Below are positions 17,839-26,120 of a stretch of 46,185 nucleotides of DNA, piece by piece. Within the stretch, counting starts at the first letter, position 1. Every line of letters begins with the position of its first letter. Location of the stretch: NCBI GenBank assembly GCA_024635765.1, contig JAGXIE010000109.1:1-46185 (forward strand), written 5' to 3'. The position numbers were made by a program, and so were the translations under genes. The stretch comes from Flavobacteriaceae bacterium (GTDB taxonomy: Bacteria; Bacteroidota; Bacteroidia; Flavobacteriales; Flavobacteriaceae). The notes under the pieces were generated by a model that saw only the letters and a program-made list of their open reading frames with translations, did not search any database and was not told the origin of the DNA.

Positions 17839-18039
17839 TTACTTTTTAATGTTATTGATCATTTCAAACACCTCATCAAAAGGCAGGCCTTGATACTCAC
17901 AAAACTCTTTAATGGTCACGGATTGTCGTTTCTCTTTCTTAAGAACATCTTTAAGTGTTCGAAGCAGACTTTGGGCGGTGGTAATATCCCTGCCAATTAA
18001 TTGAGCTACTTCACTTGCGTCGATACATATACGTTTCAT
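17839..18039 (-). CDS. Small conserved protein of unknown function, possible helix-turn-helix
   Basis: 66 residues, strongly helical and charged: MKRICIDASEVAQLIGRDIT begins like a segment selecting a HTH, LLRTLKDVLKKEKRQSVT is a basic helix, and IKEFCEYQGLPFDEVFEMI is the tail. Small proteins of this shape, with a V..LIGRD..TAQ..LRT core, occur in Flavobacteriaceae, but I know no assigned function. The complete frame, ATG start and good codon use support a real gene. It stands alone, leftward, between repeat-rich gaps of 282 and 867 bases, downstream of nothing obvious. Confidence 0.6.
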   Translation of the reverse strand: MKRICIDASEVAQLIGRDITTAQSLLRTLKDVLKKEKRQSVTIKEFCEYQGLPFDEVFEMINNIKK

Positions 18040-18906
18040 TATTAAAAATTTGGGTTCTTCTGGTAAAATAATTGAGATTAATAGTTTTCATAAGATGATA
18101 ATTAAATTAATAAGCTAGAAGCCAAATTACTACAAAAGCATATTTACACAATGGTATTTTTATGAACAATGTTAACATGTTCTTAACAATGTAGTGTTTA
18201 CACACCCTTTTAAGCATATCTATAGCTATTTTAAGGCTGTTTTAAAGCAAAGACAACTCGTCTTTTGTAAATTTAAATTACGTTCAATACCTGACTTTTA
18301 AATAACTATTCTCCTCGACCCTATATTACAAACACAAAAAGCATTCCTTCAAAACAAAAAAACATCCTTCAAAGCATAGTTAAAAATCCTACAACCGTCA
18401 ACTTTTAATATCAAAAATCGTAAATCGTAAATCACATATCAAGGGGATACTCCCGAGATACTCCCGAGATGCGCCCGAGATAGTCCCGATGCAGTCCATG
18501 GGGAAAAACACTCCAAACCCGCGCTCAAAACCTGACAAAAAACGGAAAAACGCTCGAAACGTTGCAAAACACTCAAAACGTATCAAAAATTAATAAATCC
18601 TGATATAAATTAAAACAACTCAAATCCCAAAAAACAACCTTAAAAACTATTTTCAATCGAAGAAACTTGAAACCTCCCAAAACGTAAATGCCTTCTTCAA
18701 TGTCAATCTACATTTGTCTCAACAGTTGGAAAATCTTGGGAATGAGAGGCGAGTGTTTCAGTAGGAGCTCATACAAAAAACATAAATTTCAAAACCTCTG
18801 GTGCAACAACTAAATAAATATGTTTCACCCGTATGCAACAAAAATCTTAATATTAAAAGTCTGCACAAACAGAACCTATTAAGAGCATACATAATATCTT
18901 AAAATT
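18040..18906. other. 867-base non-coding stretch
   Basis: I see no convincing gene. It is AT-rich on the left and contains a short run of taaatcg heptamers near 18413-18435, four tandem 11-base units at 18446-18489, and A-rich low-complexity sequence to 18660. The right end must hold the promoter of the rightward 249-residue gene, but no clear TAnnTTTG box is visible. The ORF at 18398-18586 is an accidental frame through the repeats. Confidence 0.6.
18446..18489. repeat. Four tandem 11-base repeats
   Basis: gatactcccga occurs twice, followed by gatgcgcccga and gatagtcccga, with no gap. The core tcccga recalls half of the TCCCGATAGCTATCGGGA palindrome. The period of 11 is close to one helical turn and differs from the 7-base arrays elsewhere. 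Confidence 0.8.
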
Positions 18907-19656
18907 ATGGCAAAGTATAAAGGCCTATTTAAAGTAAGAGGATCAATCGATGATTTGAACTTTTACAAGTCCGAAGACGGATACCGCATACGCTCCAAAG
19001 GTGGTGTGAGCGGAGACCGTATCAAAAATGACCCTGCATTTGAAAGAACCCGTGAGAACAACAACGAGTTCGGAATCTGTGCAACAGGCGGTAAAATGCT
19101 GCGAAGGGCAGCCATCGAATTGATGGCAAATGCCAAGGACAGCAAAGTGTCGTCCAGGCTCACCCAAACAATGTTCCGTGTCAAGGATGCCGATATCACC
19201 TCGTTCAGGGGCGACCGTCAAATAGCCATAGGCTTGGAAACAATTGAAGGGAGAGATGGCTTAAAGGGATTTGAATTCAACAACAAGGCAACCCTTGCAG
19301 AGGTCTTGCAAAAAGACTTCACCTTAGATCCAGCAACAGGAGAAATCGAGATTCTCGACTTCAACCCAATGTTGAATCTATTGAAACCTGAAGGAGCGAC
19401 CCACGTGAGTCTCACATCCGGATTTTTAAAACTGGATTTCGCCACAGGCACCAAAGACATGCAAACAAGTCCGGTGTTCAACACACCCATCAATGCGACG
19501 GCCCAAACGGTGATCCTCACACCCCCAAGCCCCGCATCCGGCTCCGGAAATGACCTGTATTTCTTGAAAATAGCCTTCTTCCAACAAGTCAACAGCATTC
19601 AGTACCCATTGAAAAATGGTACCTTCAATGCCCTACAGCTTGTAGAAGTGCTATAA
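18907..19656 (+). CDS. Conserved hypothetical protein, 249 residues
   Basis: MAKYKGLFKVRGSIDDLNFYK is followed by GYRIRSKGGVSGDRIKNDP and AFERTRENNNEFG, a conserved N-terminal pattern in Flavobacteriia hypothetical proteins. The middle is helical (GKMLRRAAIELMANAKDS) and the C-terminal half is beta-rich with FDFNPMLNLL-like strands. There is no signal peptide, membrane helix or catalytic motif. Base composition is visibly richer in GC than the surrounding gaps and glycan genes. It is a single-gene unit with its own strong terminator. A structural or nucleic-acid-binding role is possible; I cannot choose. Confidence 0.6.
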   Translation: MAKYKGLFKVRGSIDDLNFYKSEDGYRIRSKGGVSGDRIKNDPAFERTRENNNEFGICATGGKMLRRAAIELMANAKDSKVSSRLTQTMFRVKDADITSFRGDRQIAIGLETIEGRDGLKGFEFNNKATLAEVLQKDFTLDPATGEIEILDFNPMLNLLKPEGATHVSLTSGFLKLDFATGTKDMQTSPVFNTPINATAQTVILTPPSPASGSGNDLYFLKIAFFQQVNSIQYPLKNGTFNALQLVEVL

Positions 19657-19674
19657 TGTTAAATTTTTGAATTG

Positions 19675-19703
19675 AAAGCGGATCCCAAAGATCCGCTTTT
19701 TTT
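19675..19703 (+). terminator. Rho-independent terminator
   Basis: A perfect 10-base stem AAAGCGGATC / GATCCGCTTT with a 5-base loop, followed by a T run, 19 bases after the stop of the 249-residue gene. Confidence 0.9.
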
Positions 19704-19720
19704 ATCCAACCCCCCTCACG

Positions 19721-20130
19721 TGTCAGTTCGAGTGTTTTTTCAGGTGTAATGAAATGAAACCTGAAAAAATGTATCGAGAACCGAGTGAGTCACTAACAAT
19801 GAAATGAAACATCATAAAATGTATCGAGAACCGAGTGAGCATTCTCTTCATAAACCCTCTCATGTGTCAGTTCGAGTGTTTTTTCAGGTGTAATGAAATG
19901 AAACCTGAAAAAATGTATCGAGAACCGAGTGAGCATTCTCTTCATAAACCCTCTCATATGTCAGTTCGAGTGTTTTTTCAGGTGTAATGAAATGAAACCT
20001 GAAAAAATGTATCGAGAACCGAGTGAGTCACTAACAATGAAATGAAACATAATAAAACGTATCGAGAACCAAGTGTTTTATGATGTGAAACGAAATGCAA
20101 CATCACAAAACGTATCGAGAACCAAGTGAC
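19721..20130. repeat. Tandem 94/50-base imperfect palindromic repeats
   Basis: Full units start at 19721, 19865 and 19959. Each runs from tgtcagttcgag through an 11-base inverted repeat (ttttttcaggt / acctgaaaaaa around a 13-base loop) to tatcgagaaccgagtg. Shorter 50-base units lacking the first arm follow units 1 and 3 (19790-19839 and 20028-20075) and a diverged one lies at 20076-20130. Units 2 and 3 are 94 bases apart and almost identical. The array can fold into several hairpins and ends just before the GIY-YIG gene. Confidence 0.85.
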
Positions 20131-20148
20131 TCACGTCAACACACCCAC

Positions 20149-20442
20149 TTACTTCCCAAATCGTTTCTTTGAAAGATTAGGCAACTTTTCAAACATATTA
20201 TGAATGGCAGCTTCTTTTTTAGCTTTGGACCATTTTTTAATCTGTTTCTCTGTCTGAATAGCTAAGTTAGGATCTGTAAACGCTGTATAAAAAACCAATA
20301 CCACCGGTCGTCTAGAATACGTATAACTATCAAAATAAGCACCTGCTTGGTGTTGCATGTATCGATGCTCCAGGTCTGAAGTAAAACCTGTATAATAAGT
20401 CCCATCAGAACATTCCAAGATATAAACGTAGTAAAGTTTCAT
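20149..20442 (-). CDS. GIY-YIG nuclease domain protein, copy 1
   Basis: 97 residues. YYVYILECSD and YYTGFT form the GIY-YIG core, LEHRYMQH supplies the catalytic arginine region, and TEKQIKKWSKAKKEAAI the metal-binding glutamate with the usual EKQ-K-W---KK helix. It is a stand-alone single-domain nuclease of the UPF0213/COG2827 type, whose biological role is unsettled. A TTG 6 bases upstream is possible, but ATG at 20442 gives the family N-terminus MKLYYVYIL. It lies between two repeat fields, and its first codons and upstream flank (20435-20525) are identical to those of a paralogue at 25384. Confidence 0.88.
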   Translation of the reverse strand: MKLYYVYILECSDGTYYTGFTSDLEHRYMQHQAGAYFDSYTYSRRPVVLVFYTAFTDPNLAIQTEKQIKKWSKAKKEAAIHNMFEKLPNLSKKRFGK

Positions 20443-20525
20443 CAGCAACTGAATTTAATGGTTAACCAATGGAAAGGTAAATAAAGTTAGCACTTCGACA
20501 AGCTCAGTGTGACAATAATGGTAAC
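20435..20525. repeat. 91-base perfect duplicate, copy 1
   Basis: This stretch covers the first codons of the GIY-YIG gene, its upstream region and the first REP unit. It is identical base for base to 25688-25778, next to the second GIY-YIG gene. Beyond both ends the two loci differ. Confidence 0.9.
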
Positions 20526-20808
20526 AGAAATAAAATCAATGTCAGTCTGAGCTTCGTCCACCCTGAGCTTGCCGAAGGGTCGAAGACCTTTCCCATAAAC
20601 AAAAAACATTGTCAGTCTGAGCCTGTCGAAGACCCTTACGAAATCAAACTTGGATGTAAATCGCGGTAGCACTTCGACAAGCTCAGTGTGACAATAATAG
20701 TAACAGAAATAAAATCAATATCAGTTTGAGCTTCGTCCACCCTGAGCTTGCCGAAGGGTCGAAGACCCGTACCGAAATCAAACAACACTTCGACAAGCTC
20801 AGTGTGAC
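20491..20808. repeat. REP-like inverted-repeat cluster
   Basis: Six units of one family in alternating orientation. cacttcgacaagctcagtg (form A) occurs at 20491, 20670 and 20786, and gtcagtctgagcctgtcgaag or a longer variant with an internal cttcgtccaccctgagcttg (form B) at 20541, 20611 and 20720. A is the reverse complement of B apart from a few bases, so neighbours can form long hairpins. The ORFs at 20487-20818 are only repeat translation. Confidence 0.9.
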
Positions 20809-20830
20809 AAAATAACAACTAGATCAGAAG

Positions 20831-20866
20831 AAAAAAAGCTGCCTAACATGACATTAGACAGCTTAA
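20831..20866 (-). terminator. Rho-independent terminator of the propeller gene
   Basis: On the minus strand an 11-base stem (AAGCTGTCTAA / TTAGGCAGCTT, one G-T type mismatch pair) with a 7-base loop is followed by seven Ts, about 50 bases past the stop at 20916. Confidence 0.8.
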
Positions 20867-20915
20867 TGATTCCATTCATTAAAGAATGTGTATTTAAAAA
20901 TGCTAACCCTAACAA

Positions 20916-23207
20916 TTACTTTTTAAGGATCCTTTTCACAATAATGTTACGATCTTTTGTTGTAATACTCAGGAAATAGACACCGCTTTCCAATGATGAA
21001 ATATCCAGTGACTGCTGATTGAAGACTTCCATGACTTTGGCCCCAGTAACACTGTAAAGGGTTACTGCAGCCGGAATGTCATTATTCAGTTTAATGTGGA
21101 CAAAACCATCTGTAGGATTAGGATATACCACCACTTGTTGAAGTGCCGGCTGGGTTTCTGGGATATCAAGGTTTGATAAGTCAAGTGTGTATTTCAATAC
21201 TCCCAAATCCAAGGAAGCTATGTAAATTTCTACACTGTCATTATAAAATTTATGGTCGGAAGAGTAAAAACCGCTATGGGCAATCTCCTGCAAAGGCACT
21301 TCCGTCCAGCTATTGCCACCATCAATGCTGTAGATAATTTTCCCCGTGGCAATGTCGGAGGTATGGGCAGTGGCAACAAGATGACCGTTGGTAAGGGGTG
21401 AGTAATTCACTTTTCTGACGTTACTACCCGAATATACCTGTGTCCAGTTTTGCCCGGCATCGATGCTTTTAAAAATCCCTGTACTGCCTGAGACCACTAG
21501 CTCGTCTGTATTAAAAGGATTGCGTTGCAGTTCGTGCAACACCTCATTGCTGCTAATATTGATCCCATTTGAAAGCATCGTCCAAGTAGCACCACCATCT
21601 TCACTTTTATACACGCGGTGGTTCAGTGTGATATAAATCTCTTCAGGATTTTGTTCCAGAATGTGGATAGAGGTTGCCAATCCTGCATCGGGAAGAGCAA
21701 TCGATGTTTCTTGCACATTGTTCAGGTCCGTGATATCAAAGACCAGTATGCCTGCATCCATAAATGAGGTCCAGATAAGGTTAGGGTTGACAGGATTTGG
21801 GGTAACTGCCACTATAAAATCAAAAAAGGTCTGGTAAATACTGGTGGTGCTTTGGCCATGATCTGTACTCACATTCAGAAAGGAGCCTGAAAAAGTATTG
21901 GTATAGGAAAAAACACGTCCGGTGATCGTGTTGTCCATAAAATATACAGGGGCACTTCCTAGCGACATGTAGTTCAATGGGGTAATGTTAGAGGCTTGGG
22001 AGGTGACTGATGTGAGATCGGTGTGTACGAGGCCTTCCTGAACACTGTGGTACAGATGTGGTACTGAACCCTTGGAAATGCCAACAAAGGTAGTTTGATA
22101 GAATTCAACCGGCAGGAGTTGGAGAGTTGATCCTCCATCCATGGAAAACATAGGGTACCAGTCTGAATTGATAAAAACCTCTTCAGGCTGAAAAGGGTTG
22201 TAAGATGCCGAAGTCCCAAATGTGTAACCAGAGGGGTCATCAACAGAGTATACGTGATTGGTCCAGCTAGCACCATTGTTTGTGGTGATGGCAATTTCAT
22301 TTTCTTCAAGCACCATAATAGTATTGTGGTCTGACGGACTGAAAATAATTTTATTGATACAATTAAGTGTTTCATCGGTCCAGGTGACCGGAAAGGTTTC
22401 CCAGTTTAAACCGTTGTCTGTGGAGCGATAGAGATGTTCTTGCTGTGTTTCAGTACCTATCCAGCTTCCTACAAAAAGTATCGTGGGGTCTGCGGGATGA
22501 AAGGTAATGGCACCCAGGGTGTTGTCTGGCAAGGCCTCTGTCCAGTTAAGTCCAGCATCATTAGAAATAAATAAGCCTCCTGTGACCTCTGTGGATCCGT
22601 TGGCGCGTGCAATGAATAATTTTGAGGGGTCTGCAGGGCTGATAGCGACATCATTGGGGAACACATAATCATTGTTGACGTTGTAATAGACTTCCAGCCA
22701 ATTGGCTCCTCCATCCGTGGAATAATACACCTTGGCATACCCCACAAAATTAATGATATAGGATTGATGCGCCAAGACAACATCTGTGTTATCTTGGTAA
22801 ATGCTGTAAGACATAATCCAGTCTCTTTCTGAATTAGGGGGTATAGGTAGAATATAGGTTTTGGTGATGGTTTCAGTAGCAAGGTCAAAGATATAGATGC
22901 CGTTGGAGCTGACTGAATAATCTACATAAAAGCTTAGGGCATGGTCATCCATATATTTTAAGCCTTTTAAAAACACTTCATTTTCAGGAAAGGAATATAA
23001 GATGTCCCAGTTCAAACCTTTGTCGAGGGAATAAATAATGTGATTGCCCTGGCTCACTGCATACAGCTTGTTTTCCACTAGTGGGTCAAAAGTGATGTCA
23101 TAAATGCGGCCAAAATCTTTTGTTCCTTCAAAAGTGAGTTGCGCATTTACCTGTAAACTGCAAATGGTGAGCAGAAGAAATAAAACTTTTGTAAATAATT
23201 TTTTCAT
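20916..23207 (-). CDS. Secreted Asp-box beta-propeller protein with type IX sorting domain
   Basis: 763 residues. ATG at 23207 (8 codons inside the longest frame) is chosen because it gives a clean signal peptide, MKKLFTKVLFLLLTICSL ending at VNA. Many repeats of the Asp-box form S-D-G-G--W (STDGGANW, SNDAGLNW, STDNGLNW, SEDGGATW, SIDAGQNW, SIDGGNSW) point to one or two BNR/sortilin-like beta-propellers. The last ~75 residues (VVVYPNPTDGFVHI, SLESGVYFLSI, KRILKK) are the type A C-terminal signal for T9SS export and surface anchoring. Asp-box propellers bind glycans or proteins; enzymatic residues of sialidases are not evident. The TPR-HTH regulator gene lies just upstream. Confidence 0.85.
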   Translation of the reverse strand: MKKLFTKVLFLLLTICSLQVNAQLTFEGTKDFGRIYDITFDPLVENKLYAVSQGNHIIYSLDKGLNWDILYSFPENEVFLKGLKYMDDHALSFYVDYSVSSNGIYIFDLATETITKTYILPIPPNSERDWIMSYSIYQDNTDVVLAHQSYIINFVGYAKVYYSTDGGANWLEVYYNVNNDYVFPNDVAISPADPSKLFIARANGSTEVTGGLFISNDAGLNWTEALPDNTLGAITFHPADPTILFVGSWIGTETQQEHLYRSTDNGLNWETFPVTWTDETLNCINKIIFSPSDHNTIMVLEENEIAITTNNGASWTNHVYSVDDPSGYTFGTSASYNPFQPEEVFINSDWYPMFSMDGGSTLQLLPVEFYQTTFVGISKGSVPHLYHSVQEGLVHTDLTSVTSQASNITPLNYMSLGSAPVYFMDNTITGRVFSYTNTFSGSFLNVSTDHGQSTTSIYQTFFDFIVAVTPNPVNPNLIWTSFMDAGILVFDITDLNNVQETSIALPDAGLATSIHILEQNPEEIYITLNHRVYKSEDGGATWTMLSNGINISSNEVLHELQRNPFNTDELVVSGSTGIFKSIDAGQNWTQVYSGSNVRKVNYSPLTNGHLVATAHTSDIATGKIIYSIDGGNSWTEVPLQEIAHSGFYSSDHKFYNDSVEIYIASLDLGVLKYTLDLSNLDIPETQPALQQVVVYPNPTDGFVHIKLNNDIPAAVTLYSVTGAKVMEVFNQQSLDISSLESGVYFLSITTKDRNIIVKRILKK

Positions 23208-23266
23208 GAGTTTGATTTTATAATTTTCCAAAGATTCAGAAAATTACATCCTCAAAACAAAAAGTG

Positions 23267-23304
23267 AGCGTGACATAGCGTGACAGTTTTTGGACAAAAC
23301 GTGA
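23267..23304. promoter_or_regulatory. Helically phased direct repeats upstream of the propeller gene
   Basis: AGCGTGACAT at 23267, AGCGTGACAG at 23277 and AACGTGA at 23298 have starts 10 and 21 bases apart, all on the same face of the helix. They lie in the 99-base gap between the regulator gene and the propeller gene, a natural place for an operator. No experimental link is known. Confidence 0.45.
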
Positions 23305-23306
23305 TG

Positions 23307-24968
23307 TTAGCTGAAAGAGGCTAGGTAATCAAAGAGGAGTGAACTGTCAGCAATGCCGGTTTTTTTTGCAATTCTTTCCTTGCGCTTGCGGCAGGCTTCG
23401 GGGGTTATATGGAGTATCGCCGCAATTTCCTTGTGGCTCAAGTTCATATAAATATAGGAAATGTACCGAATGTCATTGGCATTGAGTTCCGGGTGCCTGG
23501 CCCGCAACGATTTTAAAAAGCTTTGGTTGACTTCTTCAAAATGTAATATGAAGGCCTCCCATTCAGCATCTGTTTTCAGAAGGCTTTTTAATTTTTTTAT
23601 CTGGTTTTTTATGGAGAGGTTGTTTTTAAGGTCGATGTTTTCAGATAAATCCCCTATTAAGGAAGAGATCAGTTCATTTCGCTCAGACAAATAGAGTGCT
23701 TTGGCAGAAAGTTTCCTGTTGCGGGATTCAATTTCATTTTTTAAACGTTCCTGTTCTAGCAGCGACAGGGTTTCCTTTTCCCTCATTTGTTTTTCCAACA
23801 GCAGGTTATCACTCTTTTCTTTTTCCAGTTCGAGGGTGATGATTTCATTGTTGCGCTGCAGCAGGAGCTTGTTCTGTCTGTTTTTAAGGTGACTGTTTCT
23901 AAAGCCCCAGGTCAGTATGAGCATGACAAAAACCACTCCACCAAAAGCTTGATAATAGGTAGTGCGCTCTGCTTCAAACGTTTCAGCGTTTTGTTGCAAT
24001 TCCTTACGATAGTTTTCAATCTCAAATTTCACCCTGTTGGTTTCATACAGCCTTCCGTTTTTGAGCTGGTTGAGTGATTCCTGAAAACGCAGAATGCTGT
24101 CTTTGGCCTGCATGGCATACAAGTAGTTTTGATCGGAGGCATACAAGTCTGACAGATGCTTATAAACCAGTATTTTACTATCGAGGTTGACGGGTTGTGA
24201 TAAAGCACTTCCGGCAATTTTAATAGCGTCTGCAAGCTTGTTTTCAGCCCAGTATATTTTGGAAAGAATTAATAAGACAGTCACCCGGTATTCTTCAAAT
24301 CCAGCTTTTTCCAGTTCGGGCAACAACTCATTTATATAGGCAACAGATTGAGGGTAGTCTCCCTTCAGATAGTGATAATCTGCCAAAGCTATTTTGGTTT
24401 CTGTCAGAACAGTAGGGTTTTCGTCCGTGAGGCGGAGAGCTTCTTGCAAATACCTGTCCGCACTTTCCAAATCTCTTTTCTCATTGTAAATCAGTCCAAG
24501 GTTTACTGCATAATGTACTATTTTCTTTTTATTGTTTGTGTTTTTTGCCAGGGTATAGGCTTTCTCCAGATACTCTCGTGCTTTGTCATAGTCTTTGTCC
24601 CCCAGATAGAGTATGGCAATATTATTCAGCACCACCATTTCCTGACTTGGACCCAGCTCTTTGATCGCAAGTGTATAAGCCTCGAGATAATAATTGAGTG
24701 CTTCGCCATAGTCTAACATCGCGTAGTAATTGGCACCCATATTGTTAAGGGCAAGAAAATGCTGTGAATGCCAATGCTGGTCTTCCGCCAGGGTTTTGGC
24801 ACGGGTGAGCAACTCCAGCGATTTGCTATGCTCTCGGCTGGTCATAGCTTCAATACCAGCACGAATGAGGGAGTCACCCTGCTCTACACGCTGCGCGAGA
24901 AGAGAGCAAGAGATCAACAGCACTGGTGCCATCCATTTCAGGACCGAGAGTCGGGGAGAATGGTGCAT
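23307..24968 (-). CDS. TPR membrane protein with C-terminal LuxR-like helix-turn-helix
   Basis: 553 residues from ATG 24968. This start gives MHHSPRLSVLKWMAPVLLISCSLLAQ, a signal or anchor sequence; ATG 24998 would add ten residues. Residues ~30-300 are tetratricopeptide repeats (ALNNMGANYYAMLDYGEALNYY, YLGDKDYDKAREYLEKAYTL and others). A membrane helix follows (YQAFGGVVFVMLILTWGF), then a coiled coil, and the tail LNANDIRYISYIYMNLSHKEIAAILHI is the HTH. This is the Bacteroidota type of one-component regulator with a periplasmic TPR sensor and cytoplasmic DNA binding. It is the likely regulator of the adjacent secreted propeller. Confidence 0.85.
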   Translation of the reverse strand: MHHSPRLSVLKWMAPVLLISCSLLAQRVEQGDSLIRAGIEAMTSREHSKSLELLTRAKTLAEDQHWHSQHFLALNNMGANYYAMLDYGEALNYYLEAYTLAIKELGPSQEMVVLNNIAILYLGDKDYDKAREYLEKAYTLAKNTNNKKKIVHYAVNLGLIYNEKRDLESADRYLQEALRLTDENPTVLTETKIALADYHYLKGDYPQSVAYINELLPELEKAGFEEYRVTVLLILSKIYWAENKLADAIKIAGSALSQPVNLDSKILVYKHLSDLYASDQNYLYAMQAKDSILRFQESLNQLKNGRLYETNRVKFEIENYRKELQQNAETFEAERTTYYQAFGGVVFVMLILTWGFRNSHLKNRQNKLLLQRNNEIITLELEKEKSDNLLLEKQMREKETLSLLEQERLKNEIESRNRKLSAKALYLSERNELISSLIGDLSENIDLKNNLSIKNQIKKLKSLLKTDAEWEAFILHFEEVNQSFLKSLRARHPELNANDIRYISYIYMNLSHKEIAAILHITPEACRKRKERIAKKTGIADSSLLFDYLASFS

Positions 24969-25083
24969 AAAACTTCTAATTCCAAAATATAAGAACAAAT
25001 GTCGATAAATTTTCCATACAAATCTTCATTTTTATTTCCTTACCGCAAACAAAAGATAGATTCGAAATCATACTTGCTTGGAT

Positions 25084-25383
25084 CATCCCGATAGCACTTC
25101 GACAACACTTCGACAACACTTCGACAAGTTCAGTGTGACAATAAGAGTAATTAAATCAGAAGAAAAAGAAAATCGCTGTCAGTCTGAGCCTGTCGAAGAC
25201 CTATTCGAAAATCTTTGTCAGTCTGAGCCTGTCGAAGACCCTAGCCTGTCGAAGACCTATTCGAAAATCTTTGTCAGTCTGAGCCTGTCGAAGACCTTTC
25301 CCATAAACAAAAAACATTGTCAGCCTGAGCCTGTCGAAGACCTAATTCGAAAATCTTTGTCAGTCTGAGCCTGTCGAAGACCC
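25084..25383. repeat. REP-like cluster before GIY-YIG copy 2
   Basis: A half palindrome (cccgatagc) leads into three nested starts of form A (cacttcgacaa repeated three times), then five B units (gtcagtctgagcctgtcgaag) spaced by ~40 bases with shared linkers such as acctattcgaaaatcttt. One B unit is truncated (cctagcctgtcgaagacc). The last ends gacccttacg, and the TTA in it is the stop codon of the nuclease gene. Confidence 0.9.
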
Positions 25384-25695
25384 TTACGAGCTCCTATTTT
25401 TACCAAACTGCGTATAATTTTTAGAAAACTCAACCAAATTCTCCCAATCCCCTTGGATCAGTGCAAGCTTTTTTCTCCTACTCCAACCTTTTAATTGCTT
25501 CTCAAAAGCAATTGCTTGTTCCGGGTTTGTAAATGGTTCCATCCATTTAAGAACAACAGGGCGTCTATTATAGGTATAGGACTCTTTATTTAAACCACTA
25601 TTGTGTTCCTCCAAACGCTTTTCAGTGTTGGAACTTATTCCAACATAAAATGATGTATCAGAACATTCCAGGATATAGACGTAGTAGAGTTTCAT
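25384..25695 (-). CDS. GIY-YIG nuclease domain protein, copy 2
   Basis: 103 residues. YYVYILECSD and FYVGIS form the GIY-YIG core, TEKRLEEH the arginine region, and FEKQLKGWSRRKKLALI the glutamate helix, all as in the single-domain UPF0213 type. It is a diverged paralogue of copy 1 (same first 13 residues, synonymous changes between them, clear divergence after). Its stop TAA lies in cccttacg, a sequence that also trails a REP unit at 20632-20640 where no gene is present, so the repeat supplies the end of the gene. ATG 25695 is preferred over an upstream TTG. Confidence 0.88.
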   Translation of the reverse strand: MKLYYVYILECSDTSFYVGISSNTEKRLEEHNSGLNKESYTYNRRPVVLKWMEPFTNPEQAIAFEKQLKGWSRRKKLALIQGDWENLVEFSKNYTQFGKNRSS

Positions 25696-25778
25696 CAGCA
25701 ACTGAATTTAATGGTTAACCAATGGAAAGGTAAATAAAGTTAGCACTTCGACAAGCTCAGTGTGACAATAATGGTAAC
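25688..25778. repeat. 91-base perfect duplicate, copy 2
   Basis: Identical to 20435-20525, covering the start of the GIY-YIG gene, its 5' flank and one REP form-A unit. See the first copy. Confidence 0.9.
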
Positions 25779-26047
25779 TCATACTAAAAATCCACCTCAA
25801 TGTCGTCTGAGCCTGTCGAAGACCTAATTCGAAAATCTTTGTCAGTCTGAGTCTGTCGAAGACCCAAACGAAATCATACAACACTTCGACAAGCTCAGTG
25901 TGACGCGGGTTGGTTTTTAGTTGATGGTTGTTGGTTGTCTGTTGTTTGTTGTTTGTTGTTTGTTGAGAACACTTCGACAAGCTCAGTGTGACAGGCATTT
26001 GTTGTGGGTTTTCTGTTGAGAGCACTATCTACAGGCTCGGTGGGACA
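25744..26047. repeat. REP-like cluster with embedded heptamer array
   Basis: Form A units lie at 25744, 25882 and 25970, form B units at 25802 and 25841, and a decayed A unit near 26021-26047. Between two A units sits a heptamer array (25921-25969): ttgatgg, ttgttgg, ttgtctg, ttgtttg (x3), ttgagaa. The ORF across 25708-26025 is repeat translation only. Confidence 0.88.
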
Positions 26048-26120
26048 GGCGTTGTTTGTTGTTAAATATTAGAAGTAATATATTAGATATTTAAGTTTTT
26101 GACGGTAATATTTGACCTTC

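Noticed and set aside
18398..18586. 62-residue leftward ORF in the 867-base gap
   Set aside because: It depends on the 11-base repeats and low-complexity sequence and has no support.
20487..20818. Two overlapping 60-residue ORFs on the minus strand
   Set aside because: They translate REP units (LRPFGKLRVDEAQTD appears in both), so they are repeat shadows, not genes.
20149..25778. A composite transposon bounded by the 91-base duplicates
   Set aside because: The duplicates are in direct orientation beside two different nuclease genes, have no terminal inverted repeats or target duplications, and no transposase is present.
25078..26025. ORFs of 96 and 105 residues in the REP fields
   Set aside because: Their sequence is repeated SQSEPVEDL / TELVEV peptide from the REP units, with no gene-like composition.
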